Positions 19,319-27,097 of a DNA stretch of 62,002 nt are shown one piece after another. The notes beneath the pieces are model-generated. The model worked only from the letters and a program-made list of their open reading frames with translations. It made no database searches and was not told the DNA's origin. The position numbers and the translations under genes are program-made. How positions within the stretch are numbered: position 1 is the first letter of the stretch; each line of letters begins with the position of its first letter. The stretch comes from Gammaproteobacteria bacterium 39-13 (GTDB lineage: Bacteria; Pseudomonadota; Gammaproteobacteria; Berkiellales; Berkiellaceae), in assembly GCA_001898235.1 (NCBI GenBank), contig MKTN01000012.1, positions 1 to 62,002 of the forward strand, in the 5' to 3' direction.

Positions 19319-20438
19319 AGTTACCTTAGAGGAAGCGCAAACAGAGAGTGAGAATATGTTAGTTGCGCAAGATCCGAGTGCCGAACAAATCACTGAAGAA
19401 GAGAGTACACAGTTTGCTTCACAAGAAGGGCAAAAAAGTGATCAAGAAAATGTTTTAGCATCCCATGCTGATGCAGCTTTGCAAAAAGGGGAAGAGGGAA
19501 GCGAAACACAATCTTCTGAAGAAGACATGTCTCCTTTTGCAGTGATAAATGGGGTAGCACTGACTAAACTGCCTGAAGATCTTTATATTCCACCAGATGC
19601 GATGGAAGTATTTCTGGAAGCATTTGAAGGTCCATTAGATCTTTTATTGTATCTTATTCGTAAACACAATCTTGATATCTTAAATATACCGATTGCTGAA
19701 ATCACCCATCAATACATTGAATATATTGAATTGATGAAAGATTTGCGCTTAGAGTTGGCTGCAGATTATTTGGTGATGGCAGCAATGCTTGCTGAAATCA
19801 AATCAAGAATGCTATTACCGCGCTCGGAAGAGGCTTCAGAAGAAGAAGATCCTCGAGCAGAACTTGTGCGTCGCTTGCAAGAATATGAAAGAATTAAACA
19901 AGCCGCAGAAAGGCTAGAGCAAATGCCACGGCTTGATAGAGATATTATCACTAAGAGTGTGTTTGTAGCTCCCATCGAGCAAACGCTAGCACCTCCGGAT
20001 GTTGAGTTATCTGAATTATTGAGTGCTTTTTTAGATATCCTAAAGCGATCTGAGCTTATTGCTACCCACAAAGTACATAAAGAGCTGCTTTCTGTACGTG
20101 AAAGAATGAGCCACGTATTAGATCTTGTTAATACACGTCGCTTTGTGGAATTTCATGAGTGCTTTGATTTGACTGAAGGTCGTTTGGGCGTGGTCGTCAG
20201 CTTTATTGCAGTATTAGAGCTCTTAAAGCTAGGATTAATTGATATCGTCCAGACAGAGCTTTTTGGTCCTATACATATTACCCAGTGTAATTCAGCGATA
20301 GAAGATCAAGATAATCCACGCAATGATCAGTTTGCCTCTGCCAATAGATCATCTAATGCTGAAACAGAAGGATTGCCTGACGCCCAATATGAAGAACAAA
20401 TGCGTCACATTAGCGAGTTTGAGGATGATTACGCATGA
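19308..20438 (+). CDS. scpA: Segregation and condensation protein A
   Basis: ScpA is the kleisin that bridges SMC heads and binds ScpB in the chromosome condensin. The conserved N-terminal kleisin domain begins only near residue 92 (EVFLEAFEGPLDLLLYLI; LAADYLVMAAMLAEIKSRM), and the winged-helix C-terminal domain is near 245-325 (VVSFIAVLELLKLGLI). It has an extra acidic, Gln-rich N-terminus of about 85 residues and a C-terminal acidic tail. The GTG start lies inside the end of trpS. The stop codon overlaps the scpB start as ATGA. Confidence 0.93.
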   Translation: MSDKVTLEEAQTESENMLVAQDPSAEQITEEESTQFASQEGQKSDQENVLASHADAALQKGEEGSETQSSEEDMSPFAVINGVALTKLPEDLYIPPDAMEVFLEAFEGPLDLLLYLIRKHNLDILNIPIAEITHQYIEYIELMKDLRLELAADYLVMAAMLAEIKSRMLLPRSEEASEEEDPRAELVRRLQEYERIKQAAERLEQMPRLDRDIITKSVFVAPIEQTLAPPDVELSELLSAFLDILKRSELIATHKVHKELLSVRERMSHVLDLVNTRRFVEFHECFDLTEGRLGVVVSFIAVLELLKLGLIDIVQTELFGPIHITQCNSAIEDQDNPRNDQFASANRSSNAETEGLPDAQYEEQMRHISEFEDDYA

Positions 20439-21436
20439 AAAAACAGACTAAAGAGACCAAACAAACGAAAAAGGCAAAAGAGTCTATAAAGCCAAAGCTA
20501 ACTAAGGTTAAGGTTATAGAACCTATAGCACAAGAAGCAGAAGAGCCAATAGAGCTCAAAGAAGCCCAAGAGCCAACAGAGCTAATAGAGCCAATAGAAC
20601 TCAAAGAAGCCCAAGAGCCAACAGAGCCAAAAGAACCAAAAGAGATAAGTAATCTGAATGGACTGGTCAGAATTGTAGAAGGGGTATTGTTTGCAGCTAG
20701 CTTGCCGCTGTCCGTCGATGCAATTATCAAATATTTTCCTGAAGAGGAAAGACCTAAAGCAGATGCGGTGCGTAAAGCGCTTGTTCAACTGCGAGCTCAC
20801 TACGAAGAAAGAGGCATTAAACTGGTTGAGGTAGCGTCTGGATATCGTTTTCAGGTGGCAGATGAGGTTACGCCCTATATTGCCCAAAGTTTAGAAGAAA
20901 AACCGGCGCGATTTTCTCGTGCACTGTTAGAAACACTCGCCTTAATTGCGTATCGCCAGCCGATTACTCGAGGCGAAATTGAAGATATTCGAGGGGTAGT
21001 CGTTAGCACAAATATTATCAAAACCTTGGATGAGCTAAATTGGATAAGGGTAGTGGGGCATAAAGAAGTTCCTGGAAAGCCAGCATTATTTGCGACAACC
21101 AAATCATTTTTGGATTATTTTGGTTTAAAAAGCTTAGAGGATTTGCCTCCTTTGGCAGAATTGCAAGAATTTGAAATGTCATCACCCCCTACGGGCGATC
21201 CTCAATTAGCGGATCCACAGCTAGAATTGGATGTTTCTTTGGAGCAAGATCCTGCTCCTCTTGAAACAAAAAATGAAGAAGATGAAGACAGCAATGAAGG
21301 TGCGGCGCAGGCACAAGAAGGACCGCCAGTACCATCGGAAATCTCGTGCGAAAGTGAACAAGAGGATGAAGATGAAGACTATGACGATGAAATGAATGAA
21401 TTGCATGAGGAGTTTTCCGATGACACGGTTGCATAA
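20435..21436 (+). CDS. scpB: Segregation and condensation protein B
   Basis: ScpB dimers bind ScpA and regulate the SMC condensin. The conserved two-winged-helix domain lies at about 75-245 (RIVEGVLFAASLPLS, RALLETLALIAYRQPITRGEIEDIRG, GHKEVPGKPALFATTK). The N-terminal 70 residues are a Lys/Glu/Pro-rich, low-complexity segment containing a 15-residue tandem repeat. The C-terminal 75 residues are highly acidic. Both tails are probably disordered and are not part of the usual 190-200-residue protein. It starts at ATG overlapping the scpA stop, with GAGG ten bases upstream. Confidence 0.93.
   Translation: MKKQTKETKQTKKAKESIKPKLTKVKVIEPIAQEAEEPIELKEAQEPTELIEPIELKEAQEPTEPKEPKEISNLNGLVRIVEGVLFAASLPLSVDAIIKYFPEEERPKADAVRKALVQLRAHYEERGIKLVEVASGYRFQVADEVTPYIAQSLEEKPARFSRALLETLALIAYRQPITRGEIEDIRGVVVSTNIIKTLDELNWIRVVGHKEVPGKPALFATTKSFLDYFGLKSLEDLPPLAELQEFEMSSPPTGDPQLADPQLELDVSLEQDPAPLETKNEEDEDSNEGAAQAQEGPPVPSEISCESEQEDEDEDYDDEMNELHEEFSDDTVA
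20543..20632 (+). repeat. Tandem 45-bp repeat inside scpB
   Basis: Two near-identical 45-bp units (20543-20587 and 20588-20632) encode the Glu/Pro-rich segment (EPIELKEAQEPTELI twice, with small changes). The unit is a multiple of three, so copy-number change would keep the frame. Confidence 0.8.
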
Positions 21437-22175
21437 ATTATTGGCTAACGCAGGAGTAGGATCGAGACGAACCATTGAAAGTTGGATCCGTGCCGGCAAA
21501 ATTCAAGTGAATGGAAAATGTGCGCAGATTGGGCAGGAAGTGACTATTCACGATAGGGTACATGTTGACGGTAAATTAATCGATCTTGAACATGTATCAC
21601 CACAACAGCCACGATTTTTAATTTACAATAAGCCCGAAGGCGAAATATGCTCCACCGTTTCAGAAGAAGGTAAAAGCAGCGTATTTGATAGCTTACCCCC
21701 CCTTGATCAAGGAAGATGGGTAATGGTTGGGCGTTTAGATGTGAATACCTCCGGTTTATTACTCTTTACTAACAATGGTGAATTAGCGCATCAATTGATG
21801 CATCCTAGCTTTCAGGTTGAGCGTCAATATGCCGTAAGAGTATTGGGGCAAGTGACATCACAGACTTTGCTGAGTTTAAAAAAGGGGGTAGAGCTCCAAG
21901 ATGGTGAAATGTCCCGCTTCAAAGACGTTGTTCCCAGAAATTCAAGCACTGGAGCTAATCAATGGTTTAATGTTACGCTCTCGCAAGGTAAATACAGAGA
22001 AGTGCGTCAGTTATGGGAAGCAGTCGGTTGTACGGTTAGCCGTTTGATCCGTATTAAATATGGTAGCATTAGTTTGCCTAGAGAACTTAAAAAAGGGAAA
22101 TGGCAAGAGTTACCATTGGGCCGCGTCGAGGAACTGGTTGCTTCATTCAAAGCAAAAAAATTGGTTTCTTCCTAA
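21420..22175 (+). CDS. rluB: 23S rRNA pseudouridine synthase RluB
   Basis: This 251-residue RsuA/RluB-family enzyme is predicted to convert U2605 of 23S rRNA to pseudouridine. An N-terminal S4 RNA-binding domain (RLHKLLANAGVGSRRTIE) is followed by the catalytic domain with the active aspartate in GRLDVNTSGLLLFTNNGEL and the C-terminal KYREVRQLWEAVGC. The open frame reaches back to 21396, but the ATG at 21420 has GAGGAG seven bases before it and starts exactly at the S4 domain. It overlaps scpB by 17 bases. Its 3' end overlaps the convergent diguanylate cyclase gene by 33 bases. Confidence 0.93.
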   Translation: MTRLHKLLANAGVGSRRTIESWIRAGKIQVNGKCAQIGQEVTIHDRVHVDGKLIDLEHVSPQQPRFLIYNKPEGEICSTVSEEGKSSVFDSLPPLDQGRWVMVGRLDVNTSGLLLFTNNGELAHQLMHPSFQVERQYAVRVLGQVTSQTLLSLKKGVELQDGEMSRFKDVVPRNSSTGANQWFNVTLSQGKYREVRQLWEAVGCTVSRLIRIKYGSISLPRELKKGKWQELPLGRVEELVASFKAKKLVSS

Positions 22176-23069
22176 TTTTTTCGCTTCATAAAGTGCCATA
22201 TCTGCTTTCTTTAACAATTTTTCTGGCAGATCTTCTTCTTGAAAATGTGCGATCCCCACACTGATGGTGACGGGGATTTTCGCATTTTGGTAAATAAACT
22301 CTTTATGTTCAACCTGTTGACGAAGTCGCTCAGCAACCAATTTAGCGCCTTCTAGCGGTGTATGATTAAGAATAATCGTAAATTCCTCTCCACCATAGCG
22401 AAAAACTTGATCAGTGCTTCGATGTAGTTGAGTCATGAGATGACTCAACTTTGCTAATACGAAATCTCCCGCAGGATGGCCATATTGATCGTTAATTCTT
22501 TTGAAATGATCGACATCAATCATGAGTAAAGAAAAGGGGGTATGATGCCTTTTGGCAAAATCTATTTCTCTACGAATAGCTTTCTCATAAGCGCCTCGAT
22601 TGCCAAGTGAGGTTAAGGGATCAGTAAAAGAGTGCAATATCGCTTCATGATAGTGAATAGCATTCCTTAGCGGATATAGTAGATGATGAATGGCATTTTC
22701 AACGGTGACTAATTCTTGCTTGGTAAAAGGTTTTTTTCTAGTAATCGTAATGTCACCTAGAGACATATTATCAATGGACAGCGGGCAATGGTGTGCGTGT
22801 GCTGTTTCTTGGCCAAATTCTAAGCCATGTTGTGTCAGAATATTTTGATAATGGAAACTATGGTAAGGAATAAACTGTTGCAGCTCTTGGTGGAACTGCT
22901 TAATCAAATCATACACATCTAAGGTGGTTTGTAAGACTTGCCCTAAGCGTAAAGATTGCTGATTAAGTATCTCAGCATACTCATTTCGTAGTGGTGAGCT
23001 TTCATGAATATAGATACGCTTTTGTGGATCTTTAGGGTTAGGTGTCTTCCCTGACGGCACGAATTTCAT
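22143..23069 (-). CDS. GGDEF diguanylate cyclase
   Basis: This 308-residue protein has a GGDEF domain at about 145-305. Metal and catalytic residues lie in LLMIDVDHFKRIND (181-194) and GGEEF (226-230), so it should make cyclic di-GMP. The inhibitory I-site RSTD (217-220) sits five residues before GGEEF, implying product feedback. Residues about 40-135 look like a degenerate GAF-type sensor domain, with no membrane span, so the enzyme is soluble. It is a single gene, tail-to-tail with rluB. Confidence 0.92.
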   Translation of the reverse strand: MKFVPSGKTPNPKDPQKRIYIHESSPLRNEYAEILNQQSLRLGQVLQTTLDVYDLIKQFHQELQQFIPYHSFHYQNILTQHGLEFGQETAHAHHCPLSIDNMSLGDITITRKKPFTKQELVTVENAIHHLLYPLRNAIHYHEAILHSFTDPLTSLGNRGAYEKAIRREIDFAKRHHTPFSLLMIDVDHFKRINDQYGHPAGDFVLAKLSHLMTQLHRSTDQVFRYGGEEFTIILNHTPLEGAKLVAERLRQQVEHKEFIYQNAKIPVTISVGIAHFQEEDLPEKLLKKADMALYEAKKLGRNQFFCFE

Positions 23070-23214
23070 GCAAAACCTCCTAGGATGCTTTGCATTTATT
23101 ATAGTCGAGGATAGAGCTCCACTATCTCAACAAGTAATTGACTGTTAATAAAAACAGTTTAGATACTTGGATATGATCGATTTCCTCCCAAAAGAAAGAG
23201 GATAACCCCCTTTC

Positions 23215-23973
23215 TTAAATTTCCACTTCAACCGCTTTACCACGGATCTCTTTAGCACTTTCGCTTAACAAGTAAAGATAATGCGGCATGATGTCTTCAG
23301 GTGCAGGTAAAGACAGTGGATCAATAGCAGGATAGGATTTTACGCGTAACCCAGTACGAACCTTTTTAGGGTTAATGCAATTTACCCGGATATTTGTATT
23401 GGTTTCCAATTCCTGATGTAAGCTTTGTGCCAATCCCATAATGCCAAACTTGCTGGCACTATAAGCGCTCCAATAAGCCTTACCTTGAGTGGCCTCATCG
23501 GCGGTAGTAAATAAAATAGACGCATGCGGTGTTTCTTGTAACAAAGGCAGTAATGCATGGGTTAAAAGATAAGGCACATTTAAATTGAGCTGGATCACTT
23601 CTTGCCACTTGTGTGGAGAAAGATGTTCCATTTGGCAAATTTGTCCCACCATGCCAGCATTATGAACAATCGCATCTAGCCGATTGAACATACCTTTAAT
23701 GCTTTGTGCTAAGTCCGCAGCATGTTGTGGCTCTGCTCTTAAAAGATTAAGCGGATGAATGGCTGGCTCTGGGTATCCTGCTGCTACAATTTCATCATAA
23801 AGTGCTTCTAGTTTTTTAATCGATTTTCCTAAGAGAATGGTGGTAGCGCCATATTTAGCAGCGTGAAAAGCAAGTGCTCTACCAATACCATCGCTTGCAC
23901 CTGTGATTAATATAACCTGATTATTTAAAGCCCCAGGCGCAAGTGTCGTTTGATTTAATGTTAATTTGTCCAT
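23215..23973 (-). CDS. yciK: YciK-family short-chain dehydrogenase
   Basis: This 252-residue SDR has the cofactor motif TGASDGIG, NAGMVG, and the catalytic pair in YSASKFG after the TTADEA stretch. The C-terminal INPKKVRTGLR and the early LLGKSIKKLEALYDEI segment match the YciK subgroup, whose substrate is not established. It is followed upstream (eight bases) by the phytoene-synthase-like gene on the same strand, so the two form an operon. Confidence 0.85.
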   Translation of the reverse strand: MDKLTLNQTTLAPGALNNQVILITGASDGIGRALAFHAAKYGATTILLGKSIKKLEALYDEIVAAGYPEPAIHPLNLLRAEPQHAADLAQSIKGMFNRLDAIVHNAGMVGQICQMEHLSPHKWQEVIQLNLNVPYLLTHALLPLLQETPHASILFTTADEATQGKAYWSAYSASKFGIMGLAQSLHQELETNTNIRVNCINPKKVRTGLRVKSYPAIDPLSLPAPEDIMPHYLYLLSESAKEIRGKAVEVEI

Positions 23974-23981
23974 ACTTTACC

Positions 23982-24875
23982 TCAAAAATAATGAGAAAAT
24001 CTTTTTGCACGTTGTTTTTCACGCCATTTGGTTCGCCATGCAATCCATAATTTAAATAGCGGTGTTAGTTTGTATTGTTGGGTCAGCACAGGAAAGTTGT
24101 CGCGCTCTATTTCATCAAGTAATGCCAGCGATAAATTAGTGAACACCAATGGCCCTAAAAGCGAGTAGCGATTCTTTTCTGGTAGCAGTTGATTAGCTTT
24201 TTCATAATGTTCTCTGGCACGCGTGGCTTGCATCGCGAGCAATTGGCAGAGTTTCTCATCCTGCTCATGAAAAAGTTGCTCATGGGTAAGAGAACAAGCA
24301 ACAAGATCTTCTTCCGAAAAATAGCACTTACCTTGACGAATATGTGCGCCAAAATTGAATATAAAATAAATAAGTTGCGATGCTATTCCACAATGTTTGG
24401 CAAATGCTAAAGTGTTTTGGTCTTGTTGAATAAACAATTGACAAAATAAGCTATTTTGAGCGCCACCTATTTTTTGACAATAATTAAGTTGCTGCACATT
24501 GGTTTCAAAATGAGGATGTTCAAGATCAATTAGCGTTCCTGCGACAATATCTTGGAAACACTGCTCTGGTAATTGGTATGTTTCAATAAGAGGAAGCAGC
24601 GCGTGGCTTAAGGGATGTTGTGGGCTGTTTGCATATAAACGCGCTATTTCCTGTTGCCACCAAAGTAGTTTTGTTTTGGTTATTTCAATCTCATTTACAT
24701 TGGCGAGAATGGCTTTCATTTGCTGACAAAAAGTGTACAACACGCGAGCCGCTTTTTGTTGCAATGGAGATGCAAATACCAGCGCATAATGAAGGGTGCT
24801 TGCACGTGGAATGATTTTAGGCTGAAAGTGCTCAGAGACCATGGAGTATATAGGCATCCTCAAACATAGGGCCAT
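23982..24875 (-). CDS. Squalene/phytoene synthase-fold protein, likely non-catalytic (NDUFAF6-like)
   Basis: This 297-residue all-helical protein follows the squalene/phytoene synthase pattern: LHYALVFASPLQQKAARVLY, WWQQEI, NYCQKIGGAQNSLFCQLF, then a segment ending GKCYFSEEDL. The two aspartate-rich motifs that bind magnesium-diphosphate in real synthases are missing: the first is replaced by MKAILANV, and the second by an Asp-free NFGAHIRQG. That resembles the mitochondrial complex I assembly factor NDUFAF6. The function here is unknown. Met7 and Met12 are alternative starts. It is the first gene of an operon with yciK. Confidence 0.72.
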   Translation of the reverse strand: MALCLRMPIYSMVSEHFQPKIIPRASTLHYALVFASPLQQKAARVLYTFCQQMKAILANVNEIEITKTKLLWWQQEIARLYANSPQHPLSHALLPLIETYQLPEQCFQDIVAGTLIDLEHPHFETNVQQLNYCQKIGGAQNSLFCQLFIQQDQNTLAFAKHCGIASQLIYFIFNFGAHIRQGKCYFSEEDLVACSLTHEQLFHEQDEKLCQLLAMQATRAREHYEKANQLLPEKNRYSLLGPLVFTNLSLALLDEIERDNFPVLTQQYKLTPLFKLWIAWRTKWREKQRAKRFSHYF

Positions 24876-25559
24876 GAATTGTAACGTTTCCCTTATCGCT
24901 TCGAAAGCTTTGGCTAAGGGAAGTTACCAATCAAGCCTTAAATTAGTGCCTTAACTGATTAATAGTTACAGCATTTGATTTTTAAGCAAGTCATACAGCT
25001 CTCGAACAAAGGAGTGTATACAAAATACATCACTTTTGTGCGTGAGCTGCAACAACCATGCTGAAAACTCAGGTGCGATGACCTAGGATGCCGAGCGCTC
25101 TTTTTAGGCTCTAAACGCTGAGGTAATCCTTTTTGTCTGAGTGAGAAGGAGGTTGAGCATTACCCTGAAAGGAGGATGAAGCGCTTTGCTGAAGCAGCTC
25201 TAATCGCATTTGCTGCCAGCGTAAATGTAATAACAACATTTTGGGAGAAATAGTTTCTTGACTCATTTTTACTGCTTTGAACTTAGACATTGTACCCTCT
25301 TATGCTTTCCGTGCTGAGGTACTCTTCAACTGCTTTACTTGCGCCTTACCTAAAACCAAACTGGTTTGAGAATTGACGAGAAAACTGCTGTGAGTATCGT
25401 TAAACTACAAAATCCTTAAAAATCCAAGCGTGAGGACTATATTTTGGATTGGAAAATGAAATCTGAGGAGAGGAAGAAACTGAAAGATGTGTGCGAGATT
25501 TCTTAAAGAGCCTAAGAAAATAATGTAGAAATTCTCTTCAGTATAGCAAGGAAGAAATA
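24876..25559. other. 684-base intergenic stretch with one small ORF
   Basis: Apart from the 59-codon frame at 25111-25290 (minus strand), I see no gene, tRNA or clear terminator here. The sequence is of ordinary composition and not obviously repetitive. Confidence 0.5.
25111..25290 (-). CDS. Small ORF of 59 codons with a good ribosome site
   Basis: The frame begins MSKFKAVKMSQETIS and has a helical, Leu/Gln-rich middle (LLLHLRWQQMRLELLQQ) followed by a Ser/Pro/Lys tail ending DYLSV. The ATG is preceded at about five bases by GAGGG, a strong Shine-Dalgarno sequence, which supports translation. No family is recognised and there is no membrane span. It sits alone in a 684-base gap on the strand of both neighbours. 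Confidence 0.5.
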   Translation of the reverse strand: MSKFKAVKMSQETISPKMLLLHLRWQQMRLELLQQSASSSFQGNAQPPSHSDKKDYLSV

Positions 25560-26219
25560 TTATGCAAAAAGAAAATGCTCAATATCAGAAATTTTTTCAA
25601 GATAATAGTCAGCTTGCCAGTGCTTAGCATCTTCATGACGAGGGATATAACCATACTGGGCAACGCCGCAGGGCATCTTTGCACTCTTGCTGGCCTCTAC
25701 ATCTGTCTTGGCGTCTCCAATATACCAACAGTTCTCAGGCTTCACCTTTAAGGTTTTGCATGCATGTAAAAGAGGCGCAGGATCCGGCTTATTCACTGAA
25801 AGCGTATCCCCAGCAACGACGCAAAGCGCTGCTTGCAAAGGCTTAAATTTTTCAATTAATCGGGTGGTATAAACTTGCTGCTTGTTGGTAACAATACCCC
25901 AGGGGATCTCTTTATCGGTGATTTGTTGTAATAAGGTGCTTACCCCCGGAAAAAGCTGGCTTTGAAATCCAGTATTTTGGTAATAAAGCGCCAGGAAACG
26001 TTCTTTAAGATCATTAAACGCAGGATCTTGTTCAGACAACTTAAATGCAAAGCCAACCATCCCCTTGGCACCAAAAGAAACAAATTCTCTAAGTTCGGCT
26101 AACACAACAGGCGGTTTACCCTCTTCTTGAAGCAGGTGGTTTAAGCAATAAGCAAATTCTGGCGCGGTATCAAGGAGTGTGCCATCTAAATCAAATAAAA
26201 CGGCTTTTTCCGCAGTCAT
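25560..26219 (-). CDS. gph: Phosphoglycolate phosphatase (HAD family)
   Basis: This 219-residue HAD hydrolase has motif I FDLDGTLLDTAPE, motif II in WGIVTNK, and motif III/IV with Lys and acidic residues in VNKPDPAPLLHAC and YIGDAKTDVEASKSA. It is predicted to dephosphorylate 2-phosphoglycolate from DNA repair. It overlaps the upstream ubiG gene by four bases (ATGA), an arrangement common in gammaproteobacteria that supports the Gph/MupP-type assignment over other HAD phosphatases; MupP (N-acetylmuramate-6-phosphate phosphatase) is the main alternative because it is also found beside ubiG. Confidence 0.85.
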   Translation of the reverse strand: MTAEKAVLFDLDGTLLDTAPEFAYCLNHLLQEEGKPPVVLAELREFVSFGAKGMVGFAFKLSEQDPAFNDLKERFLALYYQNTGFQSQLFPGVSTLLQQITDKEIPWGIVTNKQQVYTTRLIEKFKPLQAALCVVAGDTLSVNKPDPAPLLHACKTLKVKPENCWYIGDAKTDVEASKSAKMPCGVAQYGYIPRHEDAKHWQADYYLEKISDIEHFLFA

Positions 26220-26920
26220 AAACCATCATCCTTTTCAAAATGCATAAGATAATTCACCGAGACATCGTCAGATAAAGTATAAGTCTTACTGAAGGGCTGA
26301 TAACTCACTCCCTTAAGATTTTTGAGAATAAGATCATAGTCCCGTGACCACGCTGCTAATTCACTAGGGCGGATAAAACGTTCATAATCATGCGTACCCC
26401 TGGGTAGCATTTTCATGACATACTCTGCCCCAATAATGGCAAATAAGAATGCTTTAGCGGTGCGATTCAGGGTAGAAAAGAAAAGATGTCCACCTGGCTT
26501 TAAAAGCATGGCACAGGCAGAAATCACCGAAAGAGGTGAAGGAACGTGCTCTAACATCTCCATACAAGTAACCACATCGAATTGCCCTGCATGACTTTGG
26601 GCAAATTCCTCTGCCGTTACATATTCATATCGAGGAGGGACTTTTAAGGCTTTTGCATGTTCACGTGCAATGTTTAATGCTTTAGTAGATTGATCTATTC
26701 CCCAAACCTCAGCTCCAAAATGAGAGAGTGCTTCGGTTAAAATCCCGCCACCACATCCAATATCGACAACTTTCGTATGGCTGTTAAGAGGAGCATGGGA
26801 TTGAATGAAGGCTAAACGTAGCGGGTTCAAGTCATGTAAAGGCTTGCAATGACCTTCCTTATCCCACCAGTCCAATGCCATATCATCAAATTTTTTTACT
26901 TCTTGCGGATCGACGTTCAA
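26216..26920 (-). CDS. ubiG: Ubiquinone biosynthesis O-methyltransferase UbiG
   Basis: This 234-residue SAM-dependent enzyme performs both O-methylation steps of ubiquinone synthesis. The SAM-binding motif is VVDIGCGGGILTEAL, with EMLEHVPSP and LFFSTLNRT further on, and the N-terminal PQEVKKFDDMALDWWDKEG is diagnostic. The start is a TTG: an in-frame TGA lies two codons upstream, and the conserved N-terminus begins right after it. It is in an operon with gph (ATGA overlap) and divergent from gyrA. Confidence 0.94.
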   Translation of the reverse strand: MNVDPQEVKKFDDMALDWWDKEGHCKPLHDLNPLRLAFIQSHAPLNSHTKVVDIGCGGGILTEALSHFGAEVWGIDQSTKALNIAREHAKALKVPPRYEYVTAEEFAQSHAGQFDVVTCMEMLEHVPSPLSVISACAMLLKPGGHLFFSTLNRTAKAFLFAIIGAEYVMKMLPRGTHDYERFIRPSELAAWSRDYDLILKNLKGVSYQPFSKTYTLSDDVSVNYLMHFEKDDGL

Positions 26921-27012
26921 TATTCACCACTTAAATACAACAAATACAACATTTTGCTAACCCACCTACTTATCTTAGCGCTGCGAAGAGGGGGACGCAC
27001 AGGGTTTTAATA

Positions 27013-27021
27013 TGCTACAAT
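27013..27021 (+). promoter_or_regulatory. Extended -10 element upstream of gyrA
   Basis: TGCTACAAT is a good extended -10 sequence 77 bases before the gyrA start codon. No convincing -35 box precedes it at the usual distance. Confidence 0.4.
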
Positions 27022-27097
27022 ACTGCGACCTAAACGCACCAGCAATAGAGTTGCTTTCAGGGTTGCAGTTTATTAGCTAACAAAGGATCTATGGTCC

